Part shown: positions 1 through 6,124 of the stretch, piece by piece
How positions within the stretch are numbered: position 1 is the stretch's first letter
How the letters are laid out: every line of letters begins with the position of its first letter
NCBI GenBank assembly: GCA_002499445.1
Contig: DALS01000008.1
Span: 1 to 16,239, forward strand
DNA: 16,239 bases
From: Methanosarcina sp. UBA293
GTDB taxonomy: Archaea; Halobacteriota; Methanosarcinia; Methanosarcinales; Methanosarcinaceae
Direction of reading: 5' to 3'
The notes under the pieces: generated by a model
Told to the model about the DNA's origin: nothing
Database searches by the model: none
What the model saw: only the letters and a program-made list of their open reading frames with translations
Program-made: the position numbers and the translations under genes

Positions 1-22
1 TTTAGAGGATTTCTACAGAGCC
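1..22. mobile_element. right terminus of a MITE/IS-like element (partial)
   Basis: The first 22 bases end in GGATTTCTACAGAGCC and match, with one base difference, the right end of the complete small element at 2970-3091. The rest of this copy lies outside the window, so it cannot be told whether it is another short MITE or a full insertion sequence. The bases after it (GGATGTAC) would be one half of an 8-bp target duplication if this copy is intact. Confidence 0.7.
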
Positions 23-172
23 GGATGTACTGAAAATTAAATATAAATCTCAAGAAGTCAAGAAAAACATTAAAGAAGTTGAAGTATAAATAGGGAAGAA
101 TCCTTCTTTTCTAGATTCGAATTGTGATCTGAAGCCTCTCGAGTTCTTAAAAACCTCAAAATTTTAGATATA

Positions 173-203
173 TTAGAATTCTTAGATGTGTTAGAATTCT
201 TAG
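173..203. repeat. two direct copies of TTAGAATTCTTAG, 18-bp period
   Basis: TTAGAATTCTTAG occurs at 173-185 and 191-203, exactly 18 bases apart. Each copy contains the palindrome AGAATTCT. It lies in a non-coding stretch between the element end and the first gene. No function can be assigned. Confidence 0.6.
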
Positions 204-218
204 CATCTTTTAAATATA

Positions 219-243
219 AGAGTTAAAGCTAGTCTTTAACTCT
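219..243. terminator. perfect 10-bp hairpin, possible terminator
   Basis: AGAGTTAAAG (219-228) and CTTTAACTCT (234-243) form a perfect 10-bp stem around a 5-base loop. It lies about 35 bases beyond the terminator hairpin of the minus-strand gene at 289-744. It could be a back-up terminator or stop transcription arriving from the left. No long T-run directly follows it on either strand, so the role is uncertain. Confidence 0.4.
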
Positions 244-266
244 TGTAATAAAAAGGAATTTTATAG

Positions 267-309
267 AAAAAAGTAAGTTACCGGTTGATTACAAATCAAC
301 TAACGGTAA
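267..309 (-). terminator. intrinsic-type terminator of the gene at 289-744
   Basis: On the minus strand the end of the gene folds into a two-part stem. The inner stem is GTTGATT/AATCAAC (284-290 with 294-300) and the outer stem is TTACCG/CGGTAA (278-283 with 304-309), separated by a 3-base bulge. Four bases beyond the stem is a run of six T on the minus strand (267-272). The stop codon sits inside the hairpin. Hairpin plus T-run is a good terminator signal, and archaea also terminate at T-runs. Confidence 0.65.
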
Positions 310-744
310 TTGCCTTCTTAGGTCAGGTAGATAACCTTCTCTATGCAGGGCTATTTTATAGTCGCTTATTGTTCTGCATATCTTATGGGTATACTTTATG
401 CAATCAGTACCAATATTCCCCTTGAACAGCAATTTTTCGGTTTTCTCTATAAATTCGGGGTAGGTAAATACTAGTTCTTCTTTGGTATGCAGGAAGAGAG
501 CTGCAAAGTCCCTGTGAATGCCCATGCTTCTTTTAAGCAATTCAACATTCAGATGGTCCTCAGACAGATAGGGGTTGAATTTCACAAAAGTGTGAAAATC
601 TGCGATATTCTGGTTAAGGGAATTCAGGATTGAATAAAGCACGTTATCGGTCTCCGGAAGGGGTATATCCGGAAGATCGAGGTACTCTCCATCAAAGGTT
701 TCGTTTTCTCTTATATTTTGATCCCGGGTTGTATCACGGTCCAT
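289..744 (-). CDS. hypothetical protein, 151 aa
   Basis: I do not recognise this protein. It starts MDRDTTRDQN, is rich in Asp, Glu and Leu, has no signal peptide or membrane segment, and looks like a small soluble, mostly helical protein. After an acidic N-terminus of about 35 residues the rest reads like amphipathic helices. The start at 744 is chosen because GGGTGAT, a good match to the archaeal Shine-Dalgarno site, ends three bases before this ATG (748-754). An in-frame ATG seven codons upstream (765) lacks such a site and would give 158 residues. It is transcribed alone and is followed by a hairpin terminator. The reading frame is intact and its codon use looks like that of its neighbours, so it is probably a real gene, but no function is proposed. 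Confidence 0.65.
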   Translation of the reverse strand: MDRDTTRDQNIRENETFDGEYLDLPDIPLPETDNVLYSILNSLNQNIADFHTFVKFNPYLSEDHLNVELLKRSMGIHRDFAALFLHTKEELVFTYPEFIEKTEKLLFKGNIGTDCIKYTHKICRTISDYKIALHREGYLPDLRRQLPLVDL

Positions 745-765
745 TTTATCACCCTGGTGTGGCAT

Positions 766-1240
766 TTTACTTTAGTTAACAATCTGGTGGTTCCCATTTC
801 ATGTAATGGGCTCAGTCAACTTGCTTTGAAGTAGCTTTTAGATACACTTACTGGATTAGCTAAGGGATTGGATTAGCTTAGGGTAGCTCTAGGACATCCA
901 TTGTGTTTAACTTGCCGGCGTATCCGTCGCTTCCCCACTCGAAGCGATTATACGCACACGGGTTAGATGCTTCAGATTCCGTTTTTCCTTTACGAACCCA
1001 GTCTGAAAGGTTTATTCCTGGGATTCTATAGATTAATTAAACTCTTAGGCTCTTGCATCTACCTATATATAAAATTTTGTCTTAATAATACTATATAAAT
1101 ATAATTTAAGGGGAGTTTTACCTAGTTGATAAGTTCCATAAAATTCACTTTAAAGTTTCATAAAATCCAACTTAAATATCATGAATGATGAATACAGGCC
1201 TAATCCTTTCAATCTTTGGATAATAAAGTCTTTTATTCTC
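766..1240. other. 475-bp spacer with possible transposon relic
   Basis: No complete gene is visible. On the minus strand about 50 codons stay open between roughly 1035 and 880, reading IPGINLSDWVRKGKTESEAS at first and ending in DVLELP and a stop. There is no start codon or upstream continuation. About 70 bases past this stop, on the minus strand, is a hairpin (805-810 with 793-798, CCCATT/AATGGG) followed by AACCACC. That arrangement resembles the right end of IS200/IS605-type elements, where a tnpB C-terminus is followed by a terminal hairpin. I do not recognise the peptide as TnpB, so this is a suggestion only. A degenerate direct repeat of about 20 bases (AAGTTCCATAAAATTCACTT, 1131-1150 and 1153-1173) lies near the znuB end. 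Confidence 0.35.
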
Positions 1241-2065
1241 TTAATTTCCTGAAATTCTTCTATTCTCATTTATTTCCATTCCGAAGGCTACAAGTCCGTA
1301 TACAAGACTCAATATGAGAATAATTGTTGCACCGGAAGGGACATTCAGAGCATATGAAAGGCCTATTCCAGTGACACTGATTACAGTTCCAAAGATTATG
1401 GAAATCAGCATCATTTGCTTCAGGTTATGAGTGAATTTGCGGCTCAGGGAAGCAGGAATGGTGAGAAGGGCGATTACAAGGATAATACCCACGACTTTAA
1501 TAAGAACTACGATTGTCAGAGCAATAATACAGAGCAGGAAAAGGTAAAGCTTCTGTGTAGGAAGGCCCTGCACGGTTGTGAATTCTTCGTCAAAACAGAG
1601 GGCGAGAAACTCCTTATAAAATAGGTAAACTGCACCTATTATGATGATATCAAGAGCTAACATAAAGTAAAGGTCTAAGCGAGGCACTGTCAGGATGTTG
1701 CCAAAGAGGTAAGTCATAAGATCAGGGGCATAACCAGGAGTCAGGTAGACAAAGATTATCCCAAGCGCCATTCCAAGAGACCAGAGTATGCCTATAGCAC
1801 TGTCTTCCGGGATTTTTGACTTCTTGCTCACGGTTCCCATAATAAGAGCTGAGACAAGGCTGAAGGGAAGAACGCCGAACATGGGATTGATTCCCAGGTA
1901 ATAGCCCAATCCAATACCTCCAAAGGAAGCGTGGGCTATCCCACCGCTAATGAAGACTATTTTTTTGACGACCACGTAGACTCCAATAATCCCACAGGCT
2001 ATACTTGCAAGAATTGCGGCTGCAAGGGCGTTCTGGATAAAGTTGTATTGAAGAAGCTCAAACAT
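1241..2065 (-). CDS. znuB: zinc/manganese ABC transporter permease, ZnuB-like
   Basis: This is the membrane channel subunit of a metal uptake ABC transporter of the ABC-3 (ZnuB/MntB/TroB) family, in the cytoplasmic membrane, working with ZnuC and ZnuA. The 274-residue protein is almost entirely hydrophobic, with roughly eight membrane segments. Family marks are the IAHASFGGIGLG stretch near residues 43-54 (counterpart of the S/GHA-PG motif), a cytoplasmic EEFTTVQGLP stretch near 160-168, which should contact the ATPase, GIILVIALLTIPAS near 193-206, and NVPSGATI near 241-248. The start at 2065 (MFELLQYN) fits the family N-terminus and has GGAG seven bases upstream. An upstream in-frame ATG at 2119 would add 18 charged residues and overlap znuC. 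The gene begins 37 bases after znuC, so the two are very likely co-transcribed. Confidence 0.9.
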   Translation of the reverse strand: MFELLQYNFIQNALAAAILASIACGIIGVYVVVKKIVFISGGIAHASFGGIGLGYYLGINPMFGVLPFSLVSALIMGTVSKKSKIPEDSAIGILWSLGMALGIIFVYLTPGYAPDLMTYLFGNILTVPRLDLYFMLALDIIIIGAVYLFYKEFLALCFDEEFTTVQGLPTQKLYLFLLCIIALTIVVLIKVVGIILVIALLTIPASLSRKFTHNLKQMMLISIIFGTVISVTGIGLSYALNVPSGATIILILSLVYGLVAFGMEINENRRISGN

Positions 2066-2102
2066 TTTATTTCTCCGTGTGTTTTTCGAACCAATCCTGA
2101 CT

Positions 2103-2867
2103 TCAGGAGTTCCCCTCATGGTTACTCAGCACCCTGTGAGGTATTCCATGGGCAATTAACTCGACAGGACATTGGTAGGTAGCTTCTAGGTCTTCAATTG
2201 GGATTTCCCTGGAATCATGGTAATGGAGGGTGCGGTTTAAACAGGCTATTTTGTCGACATAAATCGAAACTGCACTCAGGTCGTGAGTAACCATGATAAT
2301 CGCCATTTTCTGCTTTAGCCTGTCCAGCAGTCGGTAGAGCTCGTCCTGCATATGAGGATCAAGTCCTGAGTTGGGTTCGTCCAGAAGCAGGAGTTTGGGG
2401 TTTGTGGCAAGCGCTCGCGCAATAAAGACTCTTTGCCGCTGCCCGCCCGAAAGCTGCCCAATCTGCCTGTCTCTGTATTGGAACATTTCTACTGTCTTCA
2501 AGGCTTCTTCGGCAGCCTTTTTATCTTGTTCGTGGTATTTTCTTAAAAGACCTGTATGGCTCATTCTGCCTGTAAGCGCCACTTCCCAAACGCTGATAGG
2601 AAAGTCAAAATCAAAACCCCTGTACTGAGGGACATAACCTACAAGCTCCCTGCTCTTCTCGGGAGATTTCCCAAAGAGTTTTACGCTGCCTCTGTAAGGC
2701 TTCAAAAGCCCAAGAAGCACCTTGAGAAATGTAGTCTTTCCTCCCCCGTTAGGCCCGATTATCCCAAGCAGTCCATTGGGCTCTTTCAGTTCCAGATTTA
2801 TTGCCTCAAGAATTGTCTGGGTTCCGTAACGAACCCAGACATCCCTAAGTTCTATAACCTTCTCCAT
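2103..2867 (-). CDS. znuC: zinc/manganese ABC transporter ATP-binding protein, ZnuC-like
   Basis: This is the cytoplasmic ATPase that drives metal import through the ZnuB-like permease. The 254-residue protein has every ABC motif: Walker A GPNGGGKT (38-45), Q-loop Gln81, signature LSGGQ (139-143), Walker B LLLLDEP (159-165) and switch His195. The tail CPVELIAHGIPHRVL is typical of the zinc/manganese branch, where VELIAHG-PHRVL recurs. The ATG at 2867 gives a standard N-terminus (MEKVIELRDVWVRYG), preceded by GAAGGGAAGGC as a purine-rich ribosome site. Its 5' region carries three tandem 23-bp repeats and then a MITE-like insertion that separates it from znuA, so znuC and znuB may now use their own promoter. 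Confidence 0.93.
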   Translation of the reverse strand: MEKVIELRDVWVRYGTQTILEAINLELKEPNGLLGIIGPNGGGKTTFLKVLLGLLKPYRGSVKLFGKSPEKSRELVGYVPQYRGFDFDFPISVWEVALTGRMSHTGLLRKYHEQDKKAAEEALKTVEMFQYRDRQIGQLSGGQRQRVFIARALATNPKLLLLDEPNSGLDPHMQDELYRLLDRLKQKMAIIMVTHDLSAVSIYVDKIACLNRTLHYHDSREIPIEDLEATYQCPVELIAHGIPHRVLSNHEGNS

Positions 2868-2888
2868 CGCCTTCCCTTCAGAATATCG

Positions 2889-2957
2889 TTTTTATTTATC
2901 AGGTTATAATCTTTTTATTTATCAGGTTATAATCTTTTTATTTATTAGGTTATAACC
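2889..2957. promoter_or_regulatory. three tandem 23-bp repeats upstream of znuC
   Basis: TTTTTATTTATCAGGTTATAATC is repeated at 2889-2911, 2912-2934 and 2935-2957; the third copy has two changes. Each copy holds GGTTATAA(C/T)C, a perfect 10-bp palindrome in the third copy. On the znuC coding strand each copy also carries an A/T-rich TATA-like stretch (GATAAATAAAA). The array begins 22 bases upstream of the znuC start. Seen: the repeats. Inferred: iterated operator or promoter elements, perhaps for the DtxR-type regulator encoded nearby. Confidence 0.6.
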
Positions 2958-2961
2958 TTTT

Positions 2962-2969
2962 GATATTTC
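2962..2969. repeat. left target-site duplication of the MITE (GATATTTC)
   Basis: GATATTTC at 2962-2969 is repeated exactly at 3092-3099, directly abutting the two ends of the inverted-repeat element. This is the footprint of a transposition event with an 8-bp staggered cut. Confidence 0.85.
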
Positions 2970-3091
2970 GGCTCTGTAGAAAACCTATCTATATCAGATG
3001 AAAGAGGCTGAAAAAAGATAAGTATATCCAGATCCGGTTGCTCAGTTTAAATTTATGGAAATTCATTATTTCAGAGGATTTCTACAGAGCC
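2970..3091. mobile_element. 122-bp MITE-like element with terminal inverted repeats
   Basis: The element starts GGCTCTGTAGAAAACCT and ends AGGATTTCTACAGAGCC. The terminal inverted repeats share 13 perfect bases (GGCTCTGTAGAAA) and then CCT after one mismatch. It is bounded by perfect 8-bp direct repeats and codes for nothing, so it is a non-autonomous element that would need a transposase from elsewhere. The 8-bp duplication and GGCTCT ends recall ISL3- or IS1595-type elements, but the family is not established. It lies between znuA and znuC. Matching termini occur at 1-22 and 16221-16239, all in the same orientation. Confidence 0.85.
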
Positions 3092-3099
3092 GATATTTC
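3092..3099. repeat. right target-site duplication of the MITE, overlapping the znuA stop
   Basis: This is the second copy of GATATTTC. On the minus strand it supplies the last two bases of the znuA stop codon TGA (3098-3100). The duplicated target therefore preserved the stop, and the insertion did not change the ZnuA protein. Confidence 0.85.
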
Positions 3100-4084
3100 A
3101 TACAAGATTTCTGGCAAAAATATCGGATACTTTATCCATATTTGGAATATAATTCTTTGCAAGCGGGTCTACAGCTACAACCTCGCCGCCTATCTCTTCA
3201 GCTACAGCTTGTGCACTCCTTGGGCTGAACTGGGGCTGGACAAAGATAACTTTAACATGTTTTTCCTTTGCAAGATCCACAAGCTTAGCTAGATTCTGAG
3301 CGCTCGGCTCTTTTCCTTCAATCTCAACTGAAATCATGTTAAGGTTGTAATCCGCTGCGAAATAGCCCCAGGAAGGGTGATAAACCATGAAGATTCTTTC
3401 CTTTTTTCCCTCAAGCTTTTCCCGGATCCTCACATCCAGAGCATCTAGCTCCTTAAGATAAGCGTCCCTGTTCTGGGCATAGTATTCTTTATTTTCAGGA
3501 TCAATTTTCGCAAGTCCCTCGTAAATGTCCTCGACCATTATCTTTGCATTTGCAGGAGATGTCCAGATATGAGAATCAAGCTCTTTGTGGGCGTTGTTCT
3601 TAGAGTTGTTCTCATGCTCTCCAGGTCCTGCTTCGTGTTCCTCCAATCCCTCCCCTTCATGATGATTGTGGGCATCAAGTTCTCTGAGTTTGATCTCCTC
3701 AGAAGAATTTACTATAAGAGTTCCGCTATTGGTGCTTTCGAACCTATCGATCCAGATTTCCTCAAAAGGCATACCAATCCCGACCGTAACGTACATACGG
3801 GCCTCGCTTACTTTTCCCATTTCTCTTGGAGATGGCTCATAAGTATGAGGATCTGCTCCTGGAGGAATAACGACAACGGTTTTTACTTTGTCTCCACCAA
3901 CTTTTTCTACAAATTCGGCTTGAGGAAGCACACTTACGGCTACAACTATAGGTTCACCCTTCCCTGCTACTTCCTGTCCTGTACTTTTATTAACCTGGGA
4001 GTCGCCTGGACCTGTACAGCCGCTAGCAAAAAGGCTCAAACTAACAGTCAAGAGCACTAACAAAGGTAGAATTTTCAGATTCAT
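3098..4084 (-). CDS. znuA: zinc-binding lipoprotein of metal ABC transporter, ZnuA-like
   Basis: This is the extracytoplasmic solute-binding subunit that captures the metal and delivers it to the ZnuBC complex. The 328-residue protein opens with a lipoprotein signal peptide (hydrophobic 4-20, lipobox FASGC with Cys23). Metal ligands expected for cluster A-I proteins are visible: His80 in DPHTYEPSP, His172 in DSHIWTSP, His236 in VYHPSWGYF and Asp306 in AVDPLA. A His/Glu-rich loop at about 139-166 favours zinc over manganese. The C-terminus is complete although the MITE lies directly behind the stop. The ATG at 4084 follows only a weak ribosome site (GTGAG). It is preceded by 232 bases containing two tandem-repeat arrays and then the metal regulator gene on the same strand. 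Confidence 0.93.
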   Translation of the reverse strand: MNLKILPLLVLLTVSLSLFASGCTGPGDSQVNKSTGQEVAGKGEPIVVAVSVLPQAEFVEKVGGDKVKTVVVIPPGADPHTYEPSPREMGKVSEARMYVTVGIGMPFEEIWIDRFESTNSGTLIVNSSEEIKLRELDAHNHHEGEGLEEHEAGPGEHENNSKNNAHKELDSHIWTSPANAKIMVEDIYEGLAKIDPENKEYYAQNRDAYLKELDALDVRIREKLEGKKERIFMVYHPSWGYFAADYNLNMISVEIEGKEPSAQNLAKLVDLAKEKHVKVIFVQPQFSPRSAQAVAEEIGGEVVAVDPLAKNYIPNMDKVSDIFARNLV

Positions 4085-4207
4085 ACTTTAGGTCTCACTT
4101 TTTTAATTTCAACTTAATTTGGCTCACGTTTTGCGCTCAGAACTTGGTATGTGTCCAAACTTTTGAGTTATTCAGGAAATTTTTTGGTGCAAGCCCAAAT
4201 TTTGTTC

Positions 4208-4267
4208 AACACTTCATTTAACACTTAATTCAGCATTTCACTTAGCATTTCGTTTAACACTTTATTT
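4208..4267. repeat. five tandem 12-bp repeats upstream of znuA
   Basis: Five units with an exact 12-base period begin at 4208, 4220, 4232, 4244 and 4256. They read AACACTTCATTT, AACACTTAATTC, AGCATTTCACTT, AGCATTTCGTTT and AACACTTTATTT. The array lies 124-183 bases upstream of the znuA start, between znuA and its putative regulator. It could be an iterated protein-binding array or a slippage product; the sequence does not decide. Confidence 0.7.
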
Positions 4268-4278
4268 GTTCTGGCACT

Positions 4279-4330
4279 CAATGATGATACTTAATAATGA
4301 TGCCCAATGATGACGCTCAATGATGATTTT
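4279..4330. repeat. four tandem 13-bp repeats running through the regulator's stop codon
   Basis: Units begin at 4279, 4292, 4305 and 4318 and share (C/T)AATRATGAT-type sequence: CAATGATGATACT, TAATAATGATGCC, CAATGATGACGCT and CAATGATGATTTT. The last unit codes for the C-terminal NHH and stop of the regulator gene; the others lie in the spacer. Since 13 is not a multiple of three, loss of the present stop would change the frame at each unit. Confidence 0.7.
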
Positions 4331-4766
4331 CCTCATGTAGGCATTTCCCATGACTTATTTCTCCGCATACTCCGAACATAGGGTGGCCCATTGAACTGCA
4401 GATTTTATCTACAGCATCTCTGGAAACAAAAGCCTCAAAACGCGAAACTTCATCACATGCTTCCTCTGGCGAAAGACCGTAATGGGTTAAAAGAAGACTG
4501 AGGATCCTGTGCCTCCGGACAAGAAATTGCGTATATGCTTCGCCCAGTTCCGTCAGGTCAACACCTCTGTAAGGAATATGATTTAGGTATCCTGCGCTTG
4601 CAAGCTCGTTTAAGGTCTTGCTTGTAGTTGAAGGGTCGACTTGTAGGCCTGAGGAAATCTCTGTGGTTTTTACAGTACCATCTTTTTCAAGAATGAACTT
4701 AAGATAATCTATCTTTCTTGGGGAGAGCTCAAGGCCCGTAAATTCAGGATAACTTTGCTCATTCAT
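4317..4766 (-). CDS. DtxR/MntR-family metal-dependent transcriptional regulator
   Basis: This is a probable metal-sensing DNA-binding repressor controlling the adjacent znu genes. The 149-residue protein has an N-terminal winged helix (helix-turn-helix about 33-60, TTEISSGLQVDPSTTSKTLN) and a helical metal/dimer domain (RRHRILSLLL around 84-93, GLSPEEACDEVSRFEAFVS around 97-115). No SH3-like third domain is present, as in short MntR-type members. The usual E-H pair of this domain reads E-A here (Glu111, Ala112). The last 23 residues hold a cluster of possible ligands (His128, Cys134, His139, Cys142, His144, His148, His149). No Shine-Dalgarno site is seen. An AT-rich box (ATAAATA, about 4788-4797) lies 24-30 bases upstream of the ATG, so a leaderless transcript is possible. 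Confidence 0.85.
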   Translation of the reverse strand: MNEQSYPEFTGLELSPRKIDYLKFILEKDGTVKTTEISSGLQVDPSTTSKTLNELASAGYLNHIPYRGVDLTELGEAYTQFLVRRHRILSLLLTHYGLSPEEACDEVSRFEAFVSRDAVDKICSSMGHPMFGVCGEISHGKCLHEENHH

Positions 4767-4787
4767 ATAGAGAAATATAAAAACCCG

Positions 4788-4797
4788 CTATTTATTA
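4788..4797 (-). promoter_or_regulatory. TATA-like box for the metal regulator gene
   Basis: On the minus strand TAATAAATAG lies about 25-30 bases before the start codon at 4766, the usual distance from a TATA box to an archaeal transcription start. Transcription would then begin at or very near the ATG. A 10-bp palindrome TACAATTGTA (4823-4832) lies further upstream and could be an operator. Both are inferences from position and composition. Confidence 0.35.
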
Positions 4798-5336
4798 TTT
4801 GCCATACTCCAAATTATTAAATTACAATTGTACTATGGCAAAATTAGAAGAGAATATCTCGGAAGAATGACAATTAAAACTCAGTAAAAGAGGATACACA
4901 AAGCTCCAAGCTTTCTGGTATAAAGTAGTCTGCAATGGCCTGCAATGGAAGTGAGAACTGAGATAAGAAATGCAGGACAAAAAGCAGAACTGAGATAGGA
5001 AATGCAGGACAAAAAGCATATCAGTGTATGGGCTGAAAAGTTCTTCCGCTGCTGAGGTTACTACAGGTGAAGCTATAGGCGAAGGATAGGCAAGGTTAAA
5101 GGAGGCCACAGTCCAAGTGCAAGGGTAGCTGCAGTGGAAATAGGGGGGTTATCGAGTCTGGCAGTCAACTCTCTAGCTATTGGAATACAGATAACATAGG
5201 AAGGATGTAATCTGAGTCTAGTTGCAAAAAATAGAATGCAAAAAGGGGTGGAAAGGAATATGAGCACAGGATGCACGTTTTTAAATTTGTTCGTGGGCTT
5301 TAAACATTTCCTTCAGCAAAGGATAGCTGGCCAAGT
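4798..5336. other. spacer without a convincing gene, possible decayed coding DNA
   Basis: The plus strand is purine-rich and shows short protein-like stretches in shifting frames, such as ATGGCAAAATTAGAAG near 4835 and a run reading VAAVEIGGLSSLAVNSLAIG near 5127-5190. Stops interrupt every frame. The minus-strand open frames here (about 4822-5109 and 5073-5276) are Ser/Leu/Phe-rich, overlap each other and lack ribosome sites, as expected of complements of purine-rich DNA. A 32-base tandem duplication lies at 4955-5018. It may be the remains of a gene, but I cannot name it. Confidence 0.4.
4955..5018. repeat. 32-bp tandem duplication
   Basis: The unit begins GAACTGAGATAAGAAATGCA and ends GGACAAAAAGCA. 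It occupies 4955-4986 and 4987-5018, with a single difference (AGATAAG versus AGATAGG). It looks like a recent slippage or duplication event in non-coding DNA. Confidence 0.8.
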
Positions 5337-5849
5337 TCAAATATTCTCCTCAGTAGATGATAACTGACTGAGTTCTTCGATTTCTTCTTCTCCAAGTACT
5401 TTTGCAAGGTTCAGGAGAATAAGAAGCCTGTTCCCTACTTTTCCGACGCCTGTTAGATATTCTGCATTAATTTTCGATTTAATTGTTTCAGGGGTTGTTT
5501 CAACTGAGGAGAGAGGCAGGAGCATAACTTCTTTTACAGAATTAACAAGCATTCCAATAACTGTATCTTTGATCTCCACTATGATTATTCTGGACAGACT
5601 GTCAGTCTCATTAGGGCTAAAGCCAAGTCGCTTATTAAGGTCTATTACAACAAGGATTTTGCCCCGCAGGTTAATAAGTCCTTTTACGCATTTTGGAGCC
5701 TGAGGAATGCGGGTAATTCTCGGAACTGGAATTACTTCGGAGACCTGCATAATATCTACTCCAAACTCCTCTCCTGAAAGCCCAAAGGTCACTAAATGGA
5801 GATTTTCTTCTGAGAACCTCGAATTCTCTTCTAATGTTTCTTCAAACAT
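5337..5849 (-). CDS. cheW: chemotaxis coupling protein CheW
   Basis: CheW is the cytoplasmic adaptor that links transducers to the CheA kinase. The 170-residue protein is essentially one CheW (SH3-like double barrel) domain spanning about 18-155. Its marks are LVTFGLSGEEFGVDIMQVSEV, PRITRIPQAPKCVKGLINLRG with the conserved N-L-R-G at about 60-63, VVIDLNKRLG, and LTGVGKVGNRLLILLNLAKVL near the end. The ATG at 5849 has GAGGAAATC just upstream. It lies 275 bases after the transducer gene on the same strand, so the pair may be one transcription unit, although a foldable inverted-repeat region separates them. Confidence 0.93.
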   Translation of the reverse strand: MFEETLEENSRFSEENLHLVTFGLSGEEFGVDIMQVSEVIPVPRITRIPQAPKCVKGLINLRGKILVVIDLNKRLGFSPNETDSLSRIIIVEIKDTVIGMLVNSVKEVMLLPLSSVETTPETIKSKINAEYLTGVGKVGNRLLILLNLAKVLGEEEIEELSQLSSTEENI

Positions 5850-5950
5850 TTGATTTCCTCAAACTAACTTCGAATTTTAACTGGTTAACTCCGAGATTTG
5901 ACTGTCCATATTTTCAGCTATCTATATTTTTTGGTCGTGCACAATTAGTT

Positions 5951-6084
5951 AGTTGATGTATTTCCAAAACACTTTTAGTGGTGCATCATACCTTTTTTGC
6001 AATCCAGTAAGGTTAATAGCATGCTTGATGCACGAAACATAAGGCATTTCTAGCACTGGAAAATTAATCATGAAAACATCAACT
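5951..6084. repeat. nested inverted repeats between mcp and cheW
   Basis: Three nested complementary pairs are seen: AGTTGATGT (5951-5959) with ACATCAACT (6076-6084), TTTCCA (5961-5966) with TGGAAA (6057-6062), and GTGCATCA (5981-5988) with TGATGCAC (6026-6033). Together they could fold 134 bases into one branched or interrupted hairpin. It may be an RNA processing or attenuation element, a terminator region, or the remnant of a small inverted-repeat transposon. No flanking target duplication is obvious. Confidence 0.45.
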
Positions 6085-6124
6085 GCTTAATGATGGACGA
6101 CCTATTTTTTAACTATCCATCTTT

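Noticed and set aside
901..1020. tRNA or rRNA fragment in the GC-richer part of the spacer
   Set aside because: No cloverleaf, T-loop (GTTCRA) or recognisable rRNA segment could be built on either strand.
2889..2957. Short CRISPR array
   Set aside because: The 23-bp units are directly contiguous, with no unique spacers between repeats.
3098..3110. ZnuA truncated by the MITE
   Set aside because: Without the element and one target copy the TGA stop and the last codons are the same, so the insertion fell at the stop and did not shorten the protein.
3569..4060. 163-codon plus-strand open frame inside znuA
   Set aside because: It is antisense to the lipoprotein and metal-ligand region of ZnuA and has no recognisable domain.
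4822..5276. Two overlapping minus-strand small genes (95 and 67 codons)
   Set aside because: They overlap in different frames, are Ser/Leu/Phe-rich, have no ribosome sites, and are explained by the purine-rich opposite strand.
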